From NCBI RefSeq assembly GCF_002531935.1, contig NZ_NWSV01000018.1:1-64000 (forward strand): a stretch of 64,000 bases of DNA. The letters are read 5' to 3'. The stretch is from Rhizobium chutanense. GTDB lineage: Bacteria; Pseudomonadota; Alphaproteobacteria; Rhizobiales; Rhizobiaceae. The notes under the pieces are model-generated. The model saw only the letters and a program-made list of their open reading frames with translations, was not told the DNA's origin and did not search any database. Each line of letters begins with the position of its first letter. The stretch's first letter is position 1. Below are positions 24,531-33,703 of the stretch, one piece after another. The translations under genes were made by a program, and so were the position numbers.

Positions 24531-26870
24531 TCAGAATTGGTTGTTGATGCCAAACTTGAAGTTCTGCGTCTTGTCGAAGTCTTCCTTGAGAACCGGGATC
24601 GCGTAATCCAGGCGCAACGAACCGAAGGGAGACTGCCAGACGACACCGACACCGACGGAAGCGCGCAGAGAGGCGTCTTCGCCTTCGATGCCGTCGCCCC
24701 TCAGGTCGACGTCATTGCCGAACAACGTGCCGGCGTCGGCGAAGACGGCGCCGCGCAGGTTGAAGTCACGCGGGAAGCCTGGCATCGGGAAGGTCGCTTC
24801 GGCCGATGCCGTGAAATAAGTCGTGCCACCCAGCGGATCGTCGTTGGTGCCGGAAACGCGTGGGCCGATACCCTTGTTTTCGAAGCCGCGAATATCGCCG
24901 TTGGTCAGGGTGAACTGGTCGAAGACATTCAGATGCTCTCCGAAGCCGACGACATAACCCGCCGAAGCCGAAACCGAGCCGATGATATCGGCATCGTCGG
25001 CGAGCAGGTGGTAGTAACGGGCCTTGCCGTAGATCTTATAGAACTGCGAGTCGCCGCCGAGACCGGCAATTTCCTGCGTCGCCGTCGCGTAGATACCTTC
25101 GCGCGGCAGGACCGTATCGTCGAGCGTGTTATAGGTCAGCGTCTGCGAGATCGAAGAACGCGTCCAAGGGCTGTCCTCGACGAGGTGCTGATACGGTGCC
25201 GACAGATCGGAAAGATCGCTGCTATCAGCGTCGTACTTCATCTGCTTGTAGTTATAACGGAAGGTCGTCGCCAGATCCTCGGTGATCGGCGCAGTGACGC
25301 GCAGGACGACGCTGGTTTCCTCGTAGTCGTAGTGGTCATTGCTCGACGTCTCGCTGTGGTTGACGTCGAAGCCTGCTGCCAGACGATAACCAAGGAAATA
25401 GGGCTCGGTGAAGCTGACGCCGTAGGCGCGCGAACCTTCCTGACCGCCGCCGGCCGAGATGCGGATGTACTGACCGCGGCCGAGGAAGTTCTTTTCTTCG
25501 ATCGACGCTTCGAGCAGCAGACCGTCGCCGCCGGCAGCATAACCCGCGCCGACACCGAACGAACCCGTGGACTGATCCTGCACGTCGACGACCACCACGA
25601 CGCGATCCGGCGAGCTGCCGGGCTGGGTGGAGATGTTGACGGACGAGAAGTAACCGAGCGCTTCCAGGCGACGCTTGGCCTTGGTGATCATCTGCTGATT
25701 GAAGGCGTCGCCTTCGCTCATGTCGAACTCGCGGCGGATCACGTAGTCGCGCGTGCGGCTGTTGCCGCGGATCTCGATGCGCTCGACATAGGCGCGCTCG
25801 CCCTGGTCGACCAGGTATTCGACACCGATCGTGTTGTTGTTGAGGTCGCGGTTACCGCGCGGCGTGACGCGCGCAAAGGGATAACCGGCAGAAGCAACCT
25901 GATCGGAGATCGCCTCGATCGACTTCTGCACTTCCTTGGCGCTGTAGAGGTGACCCTCCTTCGTGCGCACGAGCGGCTGCAGCTGTTCCGAGCCGACGCC
26001 TTCGACCGTGGACTGAACAGTCACCGGTCCGAAGTCGTAACGCTGGCCTTCCTCGATGTTGAAGGTGAGCGTGTATTTGTTGGTCGCTTCGTCGAAGGAG
26101 GCATCGGAAGAGACGATGCGCATGTCGGCGTAGCCGCGATTGTAATAGAACTGTCGCAGCGCTTCCTCGTCGGCATGCAGCTTGTCGTCGTTGTAGACGT
26201 CCTTGCGGGTCAGGAACGACAGAAAGTTTGAACGCTTGGTCTGGATGACGGCAGCCAGGCGGCCGGCGCTGTAGGCATTGTTGCCGACGAAGTTGATCGA
26301 ATCGATCTTGGTGCGATCACCCTCGTTGATGACGAAGGCAAGGTTGACGCGGCCTTCGCCGAGCGGAACCACCTGCGTCGTCACTTCGACCTCGCTGCGG
26401 CCGGTGGCAGCATAAGCTTCCTTGATCGACTGAATGTCGGCCTGGATCTGGGTGTCGCTGTAGGGGCCGGCAGCGTGGGTCTGGACGATCGTCGCGAGCT
26501 TGTCGTCCTTGATCTTGCGGTTGCCGTTGAAGACGACCTGGTTGACCAGCTGGGCTTCCTGGACATTGACGACGAGCGTGCTGCCGGAGACCGAGATCTT
26601 GACGTCGGAAAAATAACCCGTCCCATAGAGCTGCTTGACCGAGGCATCGATATCGCTGTTCGAAAAACTCTTTCCGGGAGCGATGGTGAGGTTCGAGCGG
26701 ACAGCTTCCGCGCCGATGCGGCTTGCGCCGCGCACGTCAATGCGCTGGATGACCGCGGCTTGAGCGGCGGTAGCGGAAACGAACGTCAAAGCACCTGCGC
26801 CCGAAGCAACAACACTAGCAGACAGCGCAACCGCCGATACTGCGTTCAAAAACTTTGAACCAGCCTTCAT
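24531..26870 (-). CDS. bamA: Outer membrane protein assembly factor BamA
   Basis: Omp85-family protein that inserts beta-barrel proteins in the outer membrane. The 779-residue product has a signal peptide (residues 1-37, ending AAQA), five POTRA repeats (about 40-410) and a C-terminal 16-strand barrel (about 440-779). The barrel includes the lid-lock motif VRGF-type sequence IRGFENKGIGPR, and the chain ends with the barrel terminus KFGINNQF. The start at 26870 has AGGTGA upstream. It sits between rseP and lpxD in the standard order; the periplasmic chaperone gene skp/ompH, often placed after bamA, is not here. Confidence 0.96.
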   Translation of the reverse strand: MKAGSKFLNAVSAVALSASVVASGAGALTFVSATAAQAAVIQRIDVRGASRIGAEAVRSNLTIAPGKSFSNSDIDASVKQLYGTGYFSDVKISVSGSTLVVNVQEAQLVNQVVFNGNRKIKDDKLATIVQTHAAGPYSDTQIQADIQSIKEAYAATGRSEVEVTTQVVPLGEGRVNLAFVINEGDRTKIDSINFVGNNAYSAGRLAAVIQTKRSNFLSFLTRKDVYNDDKLHADEEALRQFYYNRGYADMRIVSSDASFDEATNKYTLTFNIEEGQRYDFGPVTVQSTVEGVGSEQLQPLVRTKEGHLYSAKEVQKSIEAISDQVASAGYPFARVTPRGNRDLNNNTIGVEYLVDQGERAYVERIEIRGNSRTRDYVIRREFDMSEGDAFNQQMITKAKRRLEALGYFSSVNISTQPGSSPDRVVVVVDVQDQSTGSFGVGAGYAAGGDGLLLEASIEEKNFLGRGQYIRISAGGGQEGSRAYGVSFTEPYFLGYRLAAGFDVNHSETSSNDHYDYEETSVVLRVTAPITEDLATTFRYNYKQMKYDADSSDLSDLSAPYQHLVEDSPWTRSSISQTLTYNTLDDTVLPREGIYATATQEIAGLGGDSQFYKIYGKARYYHLLADDADIIGSVSASAGYVVGFGEHLNVFDQFTLTNGDIRGFENKGIGPRVSGTNDDPLGGTTYFTASAEATFPMPGFPRDFNLRGAVFADAGTLFGNDVDLRGDGIEGEDASLRASVGVGVVWQSPFGSLRLDYAIPVLKEDFDKTQNFKFGINNQF

Positions 26871-27066
26871 TTCACCTATTACCTTTGTTTCCCTCGTCCC
26901 ATCCACGGGAGAACCCGATTCCGGTCACGTGTGTCGTTTTACCCGCTTTTGACATACAAGCAAGCGAGGCCGTTAATTTCTGTTTACTTCATTTGCAAGC
27001 GTGACCCATTCGCCACTACAGCCTTGAAACATCGTAAATAAATAGTAATTCGCTCGCCTTGCTCGT

Positions 27067-28200
27067 TTACCCTATCCATGAGCCAATGTCGTTCCAGGTC
27101 GTGAAGACCATCAATGTCAGTATCATCGCCAGGCCGATGCGAAATGCAATTTCCTGGGCTGCGGAACCCAGGGGTTTGCCCCTCACCGCCTCCACCGCAT
27201 AGAACATCAGATGGCCGCCATCAAGTACCGGAACCGGCATCAGGTTAAGCAATCCTATCGAAACCGACAGCATGGCGGCAAGCTGCAACACCGCGCCTAT
27301 ACCAAGCGTGGCCATCTGGCCCGAGGCTTGCGCTACGCGGATCGGCCCGCCCAGTTGATCTGCCCGCATCGTTCCGGCGAAGATATTGCCGATATATTTG
27401 AAGGTGCCGGTGACGATATCCCGGGTCTGGATGACGCCTTCCCGCAGCGCCTGGAGCGGCGTGTAGGTCTGCAGGCGGAAATTGCCGGCCTGCTGGTTGG
27501 TGATGATGCCGATCTGGCCCATCTCGATCTTGTTGCCGAACTGGTCCGTCTGGTCCACGCGCTTCGGCACCATCGGCAGGTCGAGTTTCTGGCCGGCGCG
27601 CTCGATCGTCACGACGATATTCTGGCTCGGGCGGATGCTGACATAGCGGCGCACGTCGTCGAAGGTCTCGATCTTGTTGCCGTCGATGGCGACCAGGAGA
27701 TCGCCTGGAAGGACGCCGGCGGCGGCAGCCGCACCCTCCGGCGTGACCTCGGCGACGACAGGATCGGCGATCGTGCGGCCATAGACGGAGAAAAGGATGG
27801 TGAAGATGGCGATCGCCAGCAGAAAATTGGCGATCGGGCCGGCCGCAACGGTTGCAGCGCGTTTCCACAGTTTGGCGCCGGCAAAGGAGCGCGCCCTGTC
27901 CTCCTCGGACATGGCGGCGATCCCCTCGTTGTCGGGCTTGCTGGACGCATCCTCGTCGCCGAAGAAACGGACATAGCCGCCAAGCGGGACTACCGAAATC
28001 TTCCAGCGCGTTCCATGGCGGTCTGTGAAGCCGAATAGCTCCGGGCCGAAGCCGACGGAAAAAGCAAGGATGCGGATACCGCTCCAGCGCCCGACGAGGT
28101 AATGACCCATCTCATGCACGAAGACGAGCAGCGAGAGCACGAGGATGAAGGTGACGATATTCCCCATCAGGAATGCGTATATACCAGCCATCACGTCCAT
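27067..28200 (-). CDS. rseP: Site-2 membrane metalloprotease RseP
   Basis: Intramembrane zinc protease that cleaves anti-sigma factors and remnant signal peptides. The 377-residue protein has the active-site HEMGH in its first membrane segment (about residue 29), one PDZ domain (about 130-215, AAAAGVLPGDLLVAIDG), and the third-helix motif NLMPVPVLDGGH near residue 325. I set the start at the ATG at 28200, with GGAAGGA just upstream; longer frames have no support. It is encoded between cdsA and bamA. Confidence 0.94.
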   Translation of the reverse strand: MDVMAGIYAFLMGNIVTFILVLSLLVFVHEMGHYLVGRWSGIRILAFSVGFGPELFGFTDRHGTRWKISVVPLGGYVRFFGDEDASSKPDNEGIAAMSEEDRARSFAGAKLWKRAATVAAGPIANFLLAIAIFTILFSVYGRTIADPVVAEVTPEGAAAAAGVLPGDLLVAIDGNKIETFDDVRRYVSIRPSQNIVVTIERAGQKLDLPMVPKRVDQTDQFGNKIEMGQIGIITNQQAGNFRLQTYTPLQALREGVIQTRDIVTGTFKYIGNIFAGTMRADQLGGPIRVAQASGQMATLGIGAVLQLAAMLSVSIGLLNLMPVPVLDGGHLMFYAVEAVRGKPLGSAAQEIAFRIGLAMILTLMVFTTWNDIGSWIG

Positions 28201-28228
28201 GAGTTCCTTCCGTCGGGCTGCCGCGTCA

Positions 28229-29059
28229 TCAGAGACCGAACAATGCCGCACCGAGCGACGTTATTTCGGCTCCCTTTATCAAGGAAAAAGCTCCAGCAAG
28301 CAATAACGCCGAAAAACAGGCAAAAATCAGTCCGTCGACACGGTCCATGACGCCACCATGGCCTGGAATGAGCCGGCTTGAATCCTTGACGCCGAATTTT
28401 CGCTTGATGAAGGATTCGAACAGATCTCCGGACTGGCTGCAAACCGAGAGAACCAGCGCTGCACCGGCGGCAATGATTTCGGCGCCCGGAATGAGAAAGT
28501 GGATAAGAACGACGCCGGCTGCGACCGCCGAAACGGCGCCGCCGATGGCGCCCGACCATGTCTTTCCCGGCGAGATCGAAGGGGCGAGCTTCGGTCCGCC
28601 AAGCGCCCTGCCGACGAAATAAGCGAGGATGTCGGTTGCCCAAACGACGGCAAAGATGAAGAGCATGGCGTAAAGGCCGGGCTGATCATCGCTTCTGATG
28701 GCGGCGAGCGCCAGGCCGGTGGCGCCGGCATAAAACAGCCCCACCGGCAACCAGCGGCTGGTGCCGTGCAGGATGATCAGCGCTATGCCGACGGCCGTGA
28801 CGCCGACCAGCATACCGGCGGCAAATTCGAAATGGCCGACCAGCACGAGGGAGGCGATTGCCGCCTGGCCGATCCAGCCAACGGTATTGGAGACCCAATC
28901 ACGCACGATACCCGTTATCTTGGACCATTCATAATAGATCAGTAGGCCGATCACGGCCGCCAGGATGCGGAAGGCAAACCCGCCATACCAGGTGGCGGCA
29001 AGAACGACGGCCGCCAGAATAAGTCCTGAAACGATGCGGAGCTTCAATTCCCTCTGCAT
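28229..29059 (-). CDS. cdsA: Phosphatidate cytidylyltransferase CdsA
   Basis: Makes CDP-diacylglycerol from phosphatidate and CTP, the precursor of all phospholipids. The 276-residue protein has about seven to eight membrane segments and the family signature near the C terminus (SFIKRKFGVKDSSR followed by LIPGHGGVMDRVDG). Its start overlaps the uppS stop by one base (TGATG), so the two are translationally coupled. Confidence 0.95.
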   Translation of the reverse strand: MQRELKLRIVSGLILAAVVLAATWYGGFAFRILAAVIGLLIYYEWSKITGIVRDWVSNTVGWIGQAAIASLVLVGHFEFAAGMLVGVTAVGIALIILHGTSRWLPVGLFYAGATGLALAAIRSDDQPGLYAMLFIFAVVWATDILAYFVGRALGGPKLAPSISPGKTWSGAIGGAVSAVAAGVVLIHFLIPGAEIIAAGAALVLSVCSQSGDLFESFIKRKFGVKDSSRLIPGHGGVMDRVDGLIFACFSALLLAGAFSLIKGAEITSLGAALFGL

Positions 29060-29802
29060 CAGGTGCCGACCGCGGCTGCCTGCGACGACAGGCCGCCGAA
29101 GCGCCGGTCGCGGGAGGCGAATTTCTCGAGCGCCTGGCGGAAGATCTCGGGGCTGAAATCCGGCCAGTATTCCGGAAGGAAGATGAATTCCGAATAAGCG
29201 GCCTGCCAGAGGAGGAAATTGGACAGCCGCTCCTCGCCGCTGGTGCGGATGATGAGATCGGGATCAGGGATGCCTGCGGTGTCGAGACGAGCATTGATCA
29301 GCGATGACGTGATGTCCTGCGCCCTCAGGCGGCCAGCCTCGACGTCCTTCGCCAGGCTCACCACAGCGCGGGAAATCTCGTCGCGCGAACCGTAGTTGAA
29401 GGCGATGACGAGCGTCAGCGCCGTATTGTCCTTGGTTGTTTCCTCCGCCTCGAGCAACAGGCCGAGAATGTCGCTGCGCAGGCTGTGGCGGTCGCCGATC
29501 ACCTTGATGCGCACATTCTGGCGATGAAGCTCGGCAAGGTCACGCCGGATGAAAGCCTTGAGCAGACCCAGCAGATCGGAGACTTCGGCCTCCGGCCGAC
29601 GCCAGTTCTCCGAGGAGAAGGCAAAGAGGGTCAGATATTTTATACCGGCCACGCCGGCGGCGCGCACTGTCTCGCGAACCGCCTCGACACCCTTGCGATG
29701 GCCCATCGTGCGCGGCAGGCCGCGCTGCTTGGCCCAACGGCCATTGCCGTCCATGATGATGGCAACATGCTCTGGCACAGTTACAAATACAGATTCCGAC
29801 AT
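29059..29802 (-). CDS. uppS: Undecaprenyl diphosphate synthase UppS
   Basis: Cis-prenyltransferase that makes the C55 lipid carrier for peptidoglycan and O-antigen. The 247-residue protein has the pyrophosphate site IIMDGNGRWAK (about residues 15-25), GHRKG, FSSENWRRP (about 71-79), and the C-terminal RTSGEERLSNFLLWQ and YSEFIFLPEYWPDF. I use the ATG at 29802, preceded by GGACGGGAA; the frame extending upstream into frr is not supported. It is coupled to cdsA. Confidence 0.95.
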   Translation of the reverse strand: MSESVFVTVPEHVAIIMDGNGRWAKQRGLPRTMGHRKGVEAVRETVRAAGVAGIKYLTLFAFSSENWRRPEAEVSDLLGLLKAFIRRDLAELHRQNVRIKVIGDRHSLRSDILGLLLEAEETTKDNTALTLVIAFNYGSRDEISRAVVSLAKDVEAGRLRAQDITSSLINARLDTAGIPDPDLIIRTSGEERLSNFLLWQAAYSEFIFLPEYWPDFSPEIFRQALEKFASRDRRFGGLSSQAAAVGT

Positions 29803-29839
29803 TTCCCGTCCGGTCTTTCCAGGCAAAGGCACAGATCCA

Positions 29840-30400
29840 CTAGACCTGCATGATTTCCTTTTCCTTCTCGGCAAGCAAGCGGTCGATTTCGGAAATCGTC
29901 TCGTCGGTCATCTTCTGTACACGTTCCGACTGCGCCCTGCCCTCGTCCTGGCCGATTACGCCATCCTTTTCGGCTTTCTTGAGGCCGTCCATGCCATCGC
30001 GGCGAACATGGCGAATCGCGACCTTGCTCTTTTCGGCATAATCATGAGCCACCTTGACAAGCGACTTGCGGCGCTCCTCGTTCAGCTCCGGCAGCGGAAT
30101 ACGCAGGTTCTGCCCGTCGACGATCGGGTTGAGGCCGAGATTGGATTCACGGATGCCGCGGTCGACGGCGCCGACCATCGACTTGTCCCAGACGGAGACC
30201 GACAGCATGCGCGGCTCGGGCACAGTGATGTTGGCGACCTGGTTCAGGGGCATACGCGAACCATAGGCCTCGATCGTGACCGGATCGAGAATGTTGGCCG
30301 AAGCACGGCCAGTGCGCAGCGAGGCGATGTCGCTTTTGAATGCGGAAACCGCGCCGTCCATGCGGCGCTTCAGTTCCTTGATATCGATACCTTCACTCAT
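29840..30400 (-). CDS. frr: Ribosome recycling factor
   Basis: Splits post-termination ribosomes together with EF-G. The 186-residue length is typical. Domain I is the three-helix bundle, with VSAFKSDIASLRTGRAS near residues 18-34 and the C-terminal helix HVRRDGMDGLKKAEKDG; domain II lies between. It is downstream of pyrH on the same strand, separated by a repeat-rich 268-base gap. Confidence 0.97.
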   Translation of the reverse strand: MSEGIDIKELKRRMDGAVSAFKSDIASLRTGRASANILDPVTIEAYGSRMPLNQVANITVPEPRMLSVSVWDKSMVGAVDRGIRESNLGLNPIVDGQNLRIPLPELNEERRKSLVKVAHDYAEKSKVAIRHVRRDGMDGLKKAEKDGVIGQDEGRAQSERVQKMTDETISEIDRLLAEKEKEIMQV

Positions 30401-30470
30401 GTCGATGCTCCCGTATAAAGCGCGTCGCGATCTTTCAGATTCGCTTGCCGCGCTTTAAGTCCTGGTTTCA

Positions 30471-30632
30471 CGCATGTCGTTTTCGCAAAACCGCTGCACA
30501 CTTTTGCGCGACATGCTCTAGAGCACGATGCCGAAAAGTGTCAGCGGCTTTCGGACGACATCATGCTCTAACTATTTAATGTAGAACATGATTCAGATTT
30601 TAGGCCAAGCGGGCCTAAAATCATCATGTTCT
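30471..30632. repeat. Mosaic of palindromic repeats between frr and pyrH
   Basis: Two inverted copies of a roughly 48-base element (30471-30518 and about 30520-30569) face each other; both contain a version of CGCTGCACACTTTT or its complement. They are followed by a long hairpin whose arms are 30581-30605 and 30610-30632, with the core AGGCC-AAGC-GGGCCT. Such elements, flanked by GCTCTAGAGC-like joints, are known in rhizobial intergenic regions (RIME-like mosaic elements). The element lies within a likely pyrH-frr transcript and could affect its stability. Confidence 0.7.
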
Positions 30633-30668
30633 AGCGAGGACTGCGCCGGAAAGGCGGCGCAGCTTATA

Positions 30669-31391
30669 TCAGTTGTCGGAGACGATGGTCTTGAGGCCAC
30701 CGCCCGTCAAGATTTCGGTAAAACCGCCCTTCTCGTGAATCGAGAAGACGATGATCGGAATGGAATTCTCTCTGGCGAGCGCGACGGCGGCAACGTCCAT
30801 CACCGCAAGCCCCCTGTCCAGCACTTCCTGGTGCGTCAGGCGGTCGAAGCGGGTCGCATCGGGATATTTCTTCGGGTCGGCACTGTAGATACCGTCCACC
30901 TGCGTGCCCTTGAAGATCGCTTGCGCGCCCATTTCGGCAGCGCGCAGTGCGGCGGCCGAATCGGTGGTGAAGAAGGGGTTGCCGGTGCCGCCGGCAAAGA
31001 TCACCACGCGTCCCATCGACAGATGGTAAAGGGTTGCGCGCTGCGAAAAGCTCTCGCAGATCTCCGGCATGGAGATGGCCGAAAGCACCACCGTATCGAT
31101 GTTCAGCTTGCGCAGCGAAGTCGCCAGCGCCAGCGCATTGATGATGGTGCCGAGCATGCCCATATGGTCGCCGGTGACCCGGTCTCCGCCCTTGGACGCC
31201 ACCGCGACACCGCGGAAAATATTGCCGCCGCCGACGACGACGCCGACTTCCACACCCATGTGCCTTGCCTCGGCGATATCGGATGCAATGCGGTCCGCCA
31301 CCGCGACATCGATGCCGAAGCCCTGGCTACCCATGAGGGCTTCGCCGGAGGCCTTGAGTAGAACGCGTTTATAGACAGGCTCTAAAGACAT
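30669..31391 (-). CDS. pyrH: UMP kinase
   Basis: Phosphorylates UMP to UDP in pyrimidine synthesis; the bacterial enzyme is a hexamer of the amino acid kinase fold. The 240-residue product has KRVLLKASGEALMG (residues 8-21), GVVVGGGNIFRG (about 50-61), and DHMGMLGTIINALAL. Also seen are VIFAGGTGNPFFTTDSAA and the C-terminal GGLKTIVSDN. Placed between tsf and frr as in most bacteria. Confidence 0.97.
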   Translation of the reverse strand: MSLEPVYKRVLLKASGEALMGSQGFGIDVAVADRIASDIAEARHMGVEVGVVVGGGNIFRGVAVASKGGDRVTGDHMGMLGTIINALALATSLRKLNIDTVVLSAISMPEICESFSQRATLYHLSMGRVVIFAGGTGNPFFTTDSAAALRAAEMGAQAIFKGTQVDGIYSADPKKYPDATRFDRLTHQEVLDRGLAVMDVAAVALARENSIPIIVFSIHEKGGFTEILTGGGLKTIVSDN

Positions 31392-31432
31392 CTTGGCTCC
31401 TCGTAAATTGCCGTGAATGCCCGATACACGAA

Positions 31433-31458
31433 GGGCACCGCGTTGTCACGCGATGCCC
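31433..31458 (-). other. Hairpin in the tsf-pyrH spacer
   Basis: A 10-base inverted repeat with one mismatch (31433-31442 and 31449-31458, loop of six) lies in the spacer. It has no T-run, so it may be an attenuator or RNA-processing site for the downstream pyrH, not a full terminator. Confidence 0.4.
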
Positions 31459-31486
31459 TGGCGTTTTCCCAATTATGGCTGGAAGA

Positions 31487-32413
31487 TCAACCCTTGACGG
31501 CAGCCGCAACTTCAGCCGCGAAATCGGTCTCTTCCTTCTCGACGCCTTCGCCGAGCAGGAGACGGGCCATACCGGCGACTTCGATCGGCGCGCCGACGGC
31601 CTTTTCAGCTTCCTTGATGGCGGCTGCAACGGTCAGGTCGGGATTGATGACGAAAGCCTGCGAGAGAAGAGCGACTTCCTCGAAGAACTTGCGCATGCGG
31701 CCGTCGACCATCTTCTCGATGATGTTGTCAGGCTTGCCGGAAGCGCGCGACTGCTCGATGAAGACGTTGCGCTCGCGCTCGGCGACGGCGGCATCGACTT
31801 CTTCCGGGCGGATCGCCAGCGGCGCCGTGGCGGCGATGTGCATGGCGACCTGGCGGCCGATTGCGTTCAGAGCTTCCTTGTCGCCGGTCGACTTCAGGGC
31901 AACGAGCACGCCGAGCTTGCCGAGGCCGTCGGAAACAGCATTGTGGATATAGGTGGCGACGACGCCGTCCTCGACGGAGAGCGCGACCGAACGGCGGAGA
32001 TTCATGTTCTCGCCGATGGTTGCGATCGCGTCCTTGATCGTGTCGGAAACGGACTTGCCCGATGCCGGGTAGGCCGCAGCCGCAACGGCGTCGACGGTGC
32101 CGCTTGTGGAGACGGCGACCTTGGCGATGCCGCGGACGAGATCCTGGAAGGCATCGTTACGGGCGACGAAGTCGGTTTCGGAATTGACTTCGACGACAAC
32201 CGCCTTGGTGCCCTGGCTCGAAACGCCGACGAGGCCTTCGGCAGCGGTGCGGCCGGACTTCTTGTCGGCCTTGGCGATGCCCTTGGCGCGCAGCCAGTCG
32301 ATCGCCGCTTCCATGTCGCCACCGGTTTCGGCAAGAGCCTTCTTGCAGTCCATCATGCCTGCGCCGGTCTTTTCGCGCAGTTCCTTCACCATTGCAGCCG
32401 TAATCTCGCTCAT
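31487..32413 (-). CDS. tsf: Translation elongation factor Ts
   Basis: Guanine nucleotide exchange factor for EF-Tu. The 308-residue protein opens with a UBA-like domain (ITAAMVKELREKTGAGMMDC, residues 4-23). It has the signature KKALAETGGDMEAAIDWLR and, in the core, EVNSETDFVARNDAFQ with the conserved TDFVA contact to EF-Tu. It follows rpsB by a 239-base gap. Confidence 0.97.
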   Translation of the reverse strand: MSEITAAMVKELREKTGAGMMDCKKALAETGGDMEAAIDWLRAKGIAKADKKSGRTAAEGLVGVSSQGTKAVVVEVNSETDFVARNDAFQDLVRGIAKVAVSTSGTVDAVAAAAYPASGKSVSDTIKDAIATIGENMNLRRSVALSVEDGVVATYIHNAVSDGLGKLGVLVALKSTGDKEALNAIGRQVAMHIAATAPLAIRPEEVDAAVAERERNVFIEQSRASGKPDNIIEKMVDGRMRKFFEEVALLSQAFVINPDLTVAAAIKEAEKAVGAPIEVAGMARLLLGEGVEKEETDFAAEVAAAVKG

Positions 32414-32652
32414 TAGCTTCCTCTTGTCGGTTCAAACGGTGGACCGCAAAGCGCGGCTCGGCACCGGATTGAGGCACGAAATGTACCTGTATGTATGACA
32501 GCGTGATGAAGACGCGTCATAACGAAACTTGTCTGGCGAAAGGTTTGGCGCTCTCGCCCTGAAACAGGCAAGGCCGCCGAACTTCGATGAGTCGCGAGCG
32601 GCCTTGTCCCAGTCTGTAAGCTTTGGCGGAGCTTTCGATCCGCCTGCTTTCA

Positions 32653-33420
32653 TCAGCCTTCGGCTGCTTCCTCGAGAGCCGGCTCGACCGGAACTTCAGA
32701 GGATGCGCCGAGATCGCGACCAGACGAGCTCTGCTGACGCGCGATACCGTCGATGGCGGCGCGGGAGATCAGCTCGCAGTAGAGAGCGATGGCGCGCGAT
32801 GCGTCGTCATTGCCCGGGATCGGATAGTCGATCAGGTCCGGATCGCAGTTCGAATCGATGATGGCGACAACCGGGATGCCGAGGCGCTTGGCTTCGTCGA
32901 TCGCGATCTTTTCCTTGTTGGTGTCGATGATGAACATCAGGTCCGGGGTGCCGCCCATATCGCGGATACCGCCGAGAGCCTTGTCGAGCTTTTCGCGCTC
33001 GCGCTCGAGGTTCAGGCGTTCCTTCTTGGTGAAGCCCTGGGCTTCGCCATTGAGGATCTCATCGAGCTTGCGCAGGCGCTGGATCGAGTTGGAGATCGTC
33101 TTCCAGTTCGTCATCATGCCGCCGAGCCAGCGCGAGTTGACGTAGTACTGGGCCGAACGCTTGGCGCTGTCGGCGATGATCTCGGACGCCTGGCGCTTGG
33201 TGCCGACGAAGAGAACGCGGCCGCCGCGAGCAACGGTGTCGCTGACGACCTGAAGGGCGCGCGACAGCATCGGAACGGTCTGGGCCAGATCGATGATGTG
33301 GATGTTGTTACGATCGCCGAAAATGTACGGCTTCATCTTCGGGTTCCAGCGGTGCGTCTGGTGGCCGAAGTGGACGCCTGCTTCGAGAAGCTGGCGCATA
33401 GAGAAATCGGGCAATGCCAT
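32653..33420 (-). CDS. rpsB: 30S ribosomal protein S2
   Basis: Ribosomal protein S2, 255 residues. The N-terminal signature [20 protein letters not shown] is present, with [13 protein letters not shown] and the C-terminal [20 protein letters not shown] 30-residue extension rich in Glu and Ala follows the conserved core, as is common in rhizobia. It begins the rpsB-tsf-pyrH-frr series. The promoter candidate at 33547-33575 implies a leader of about 120 bases, which could carry the autoregulatory S2 site. Confidence 0.97.
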
Positions 33421-33546
33421 GCCTTTTTATCCTTTTCCGGTTGAACCTCCGCAAGGCGAACAGCATCCTCTTCGAGGATGCCACCGGGCGGAACGATCCG
33501 GATTTCTCCCGGACAATCCCATGCCTTACGTGTGGAATGGTGGTGC

Positions 33547-33575
33547 CCATACATTCGATTTGCCGCAAAAGCAAG
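33547..33575 (-). promoter_or_regulatory. Candidate rpsB promoter and leader
   Basis: On the minus strand CTTGCT and GTATGG are separated by 17 bases, close to the rhizobial sigma-70 consensus. The resulting leader (about 33420-33540) contains short inverted repeats such as ATCCGGATTTCTCCCGG and might bind S2; I cannot verify the RNA structure. Confidence 0.4.
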
Positions 33576-33703
33576 GCTTATGCCAAAAAATCCGACTTCA
33601 TTCGCCTCAGCCTGCCAACATCGACAGGAGCGACAGCATGACGCCGGCGTCGGACATCGGCAGGACGGCGTCGACCTCGGTCAGGACAAGCGCGATCTCG
33701 CGC

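Noticed and set aside
24486..26231. Long plus-strand frame opposite bamA
   Set aside because: Shadow of bamA; the product has no recognisable fold, and bamA is certain.
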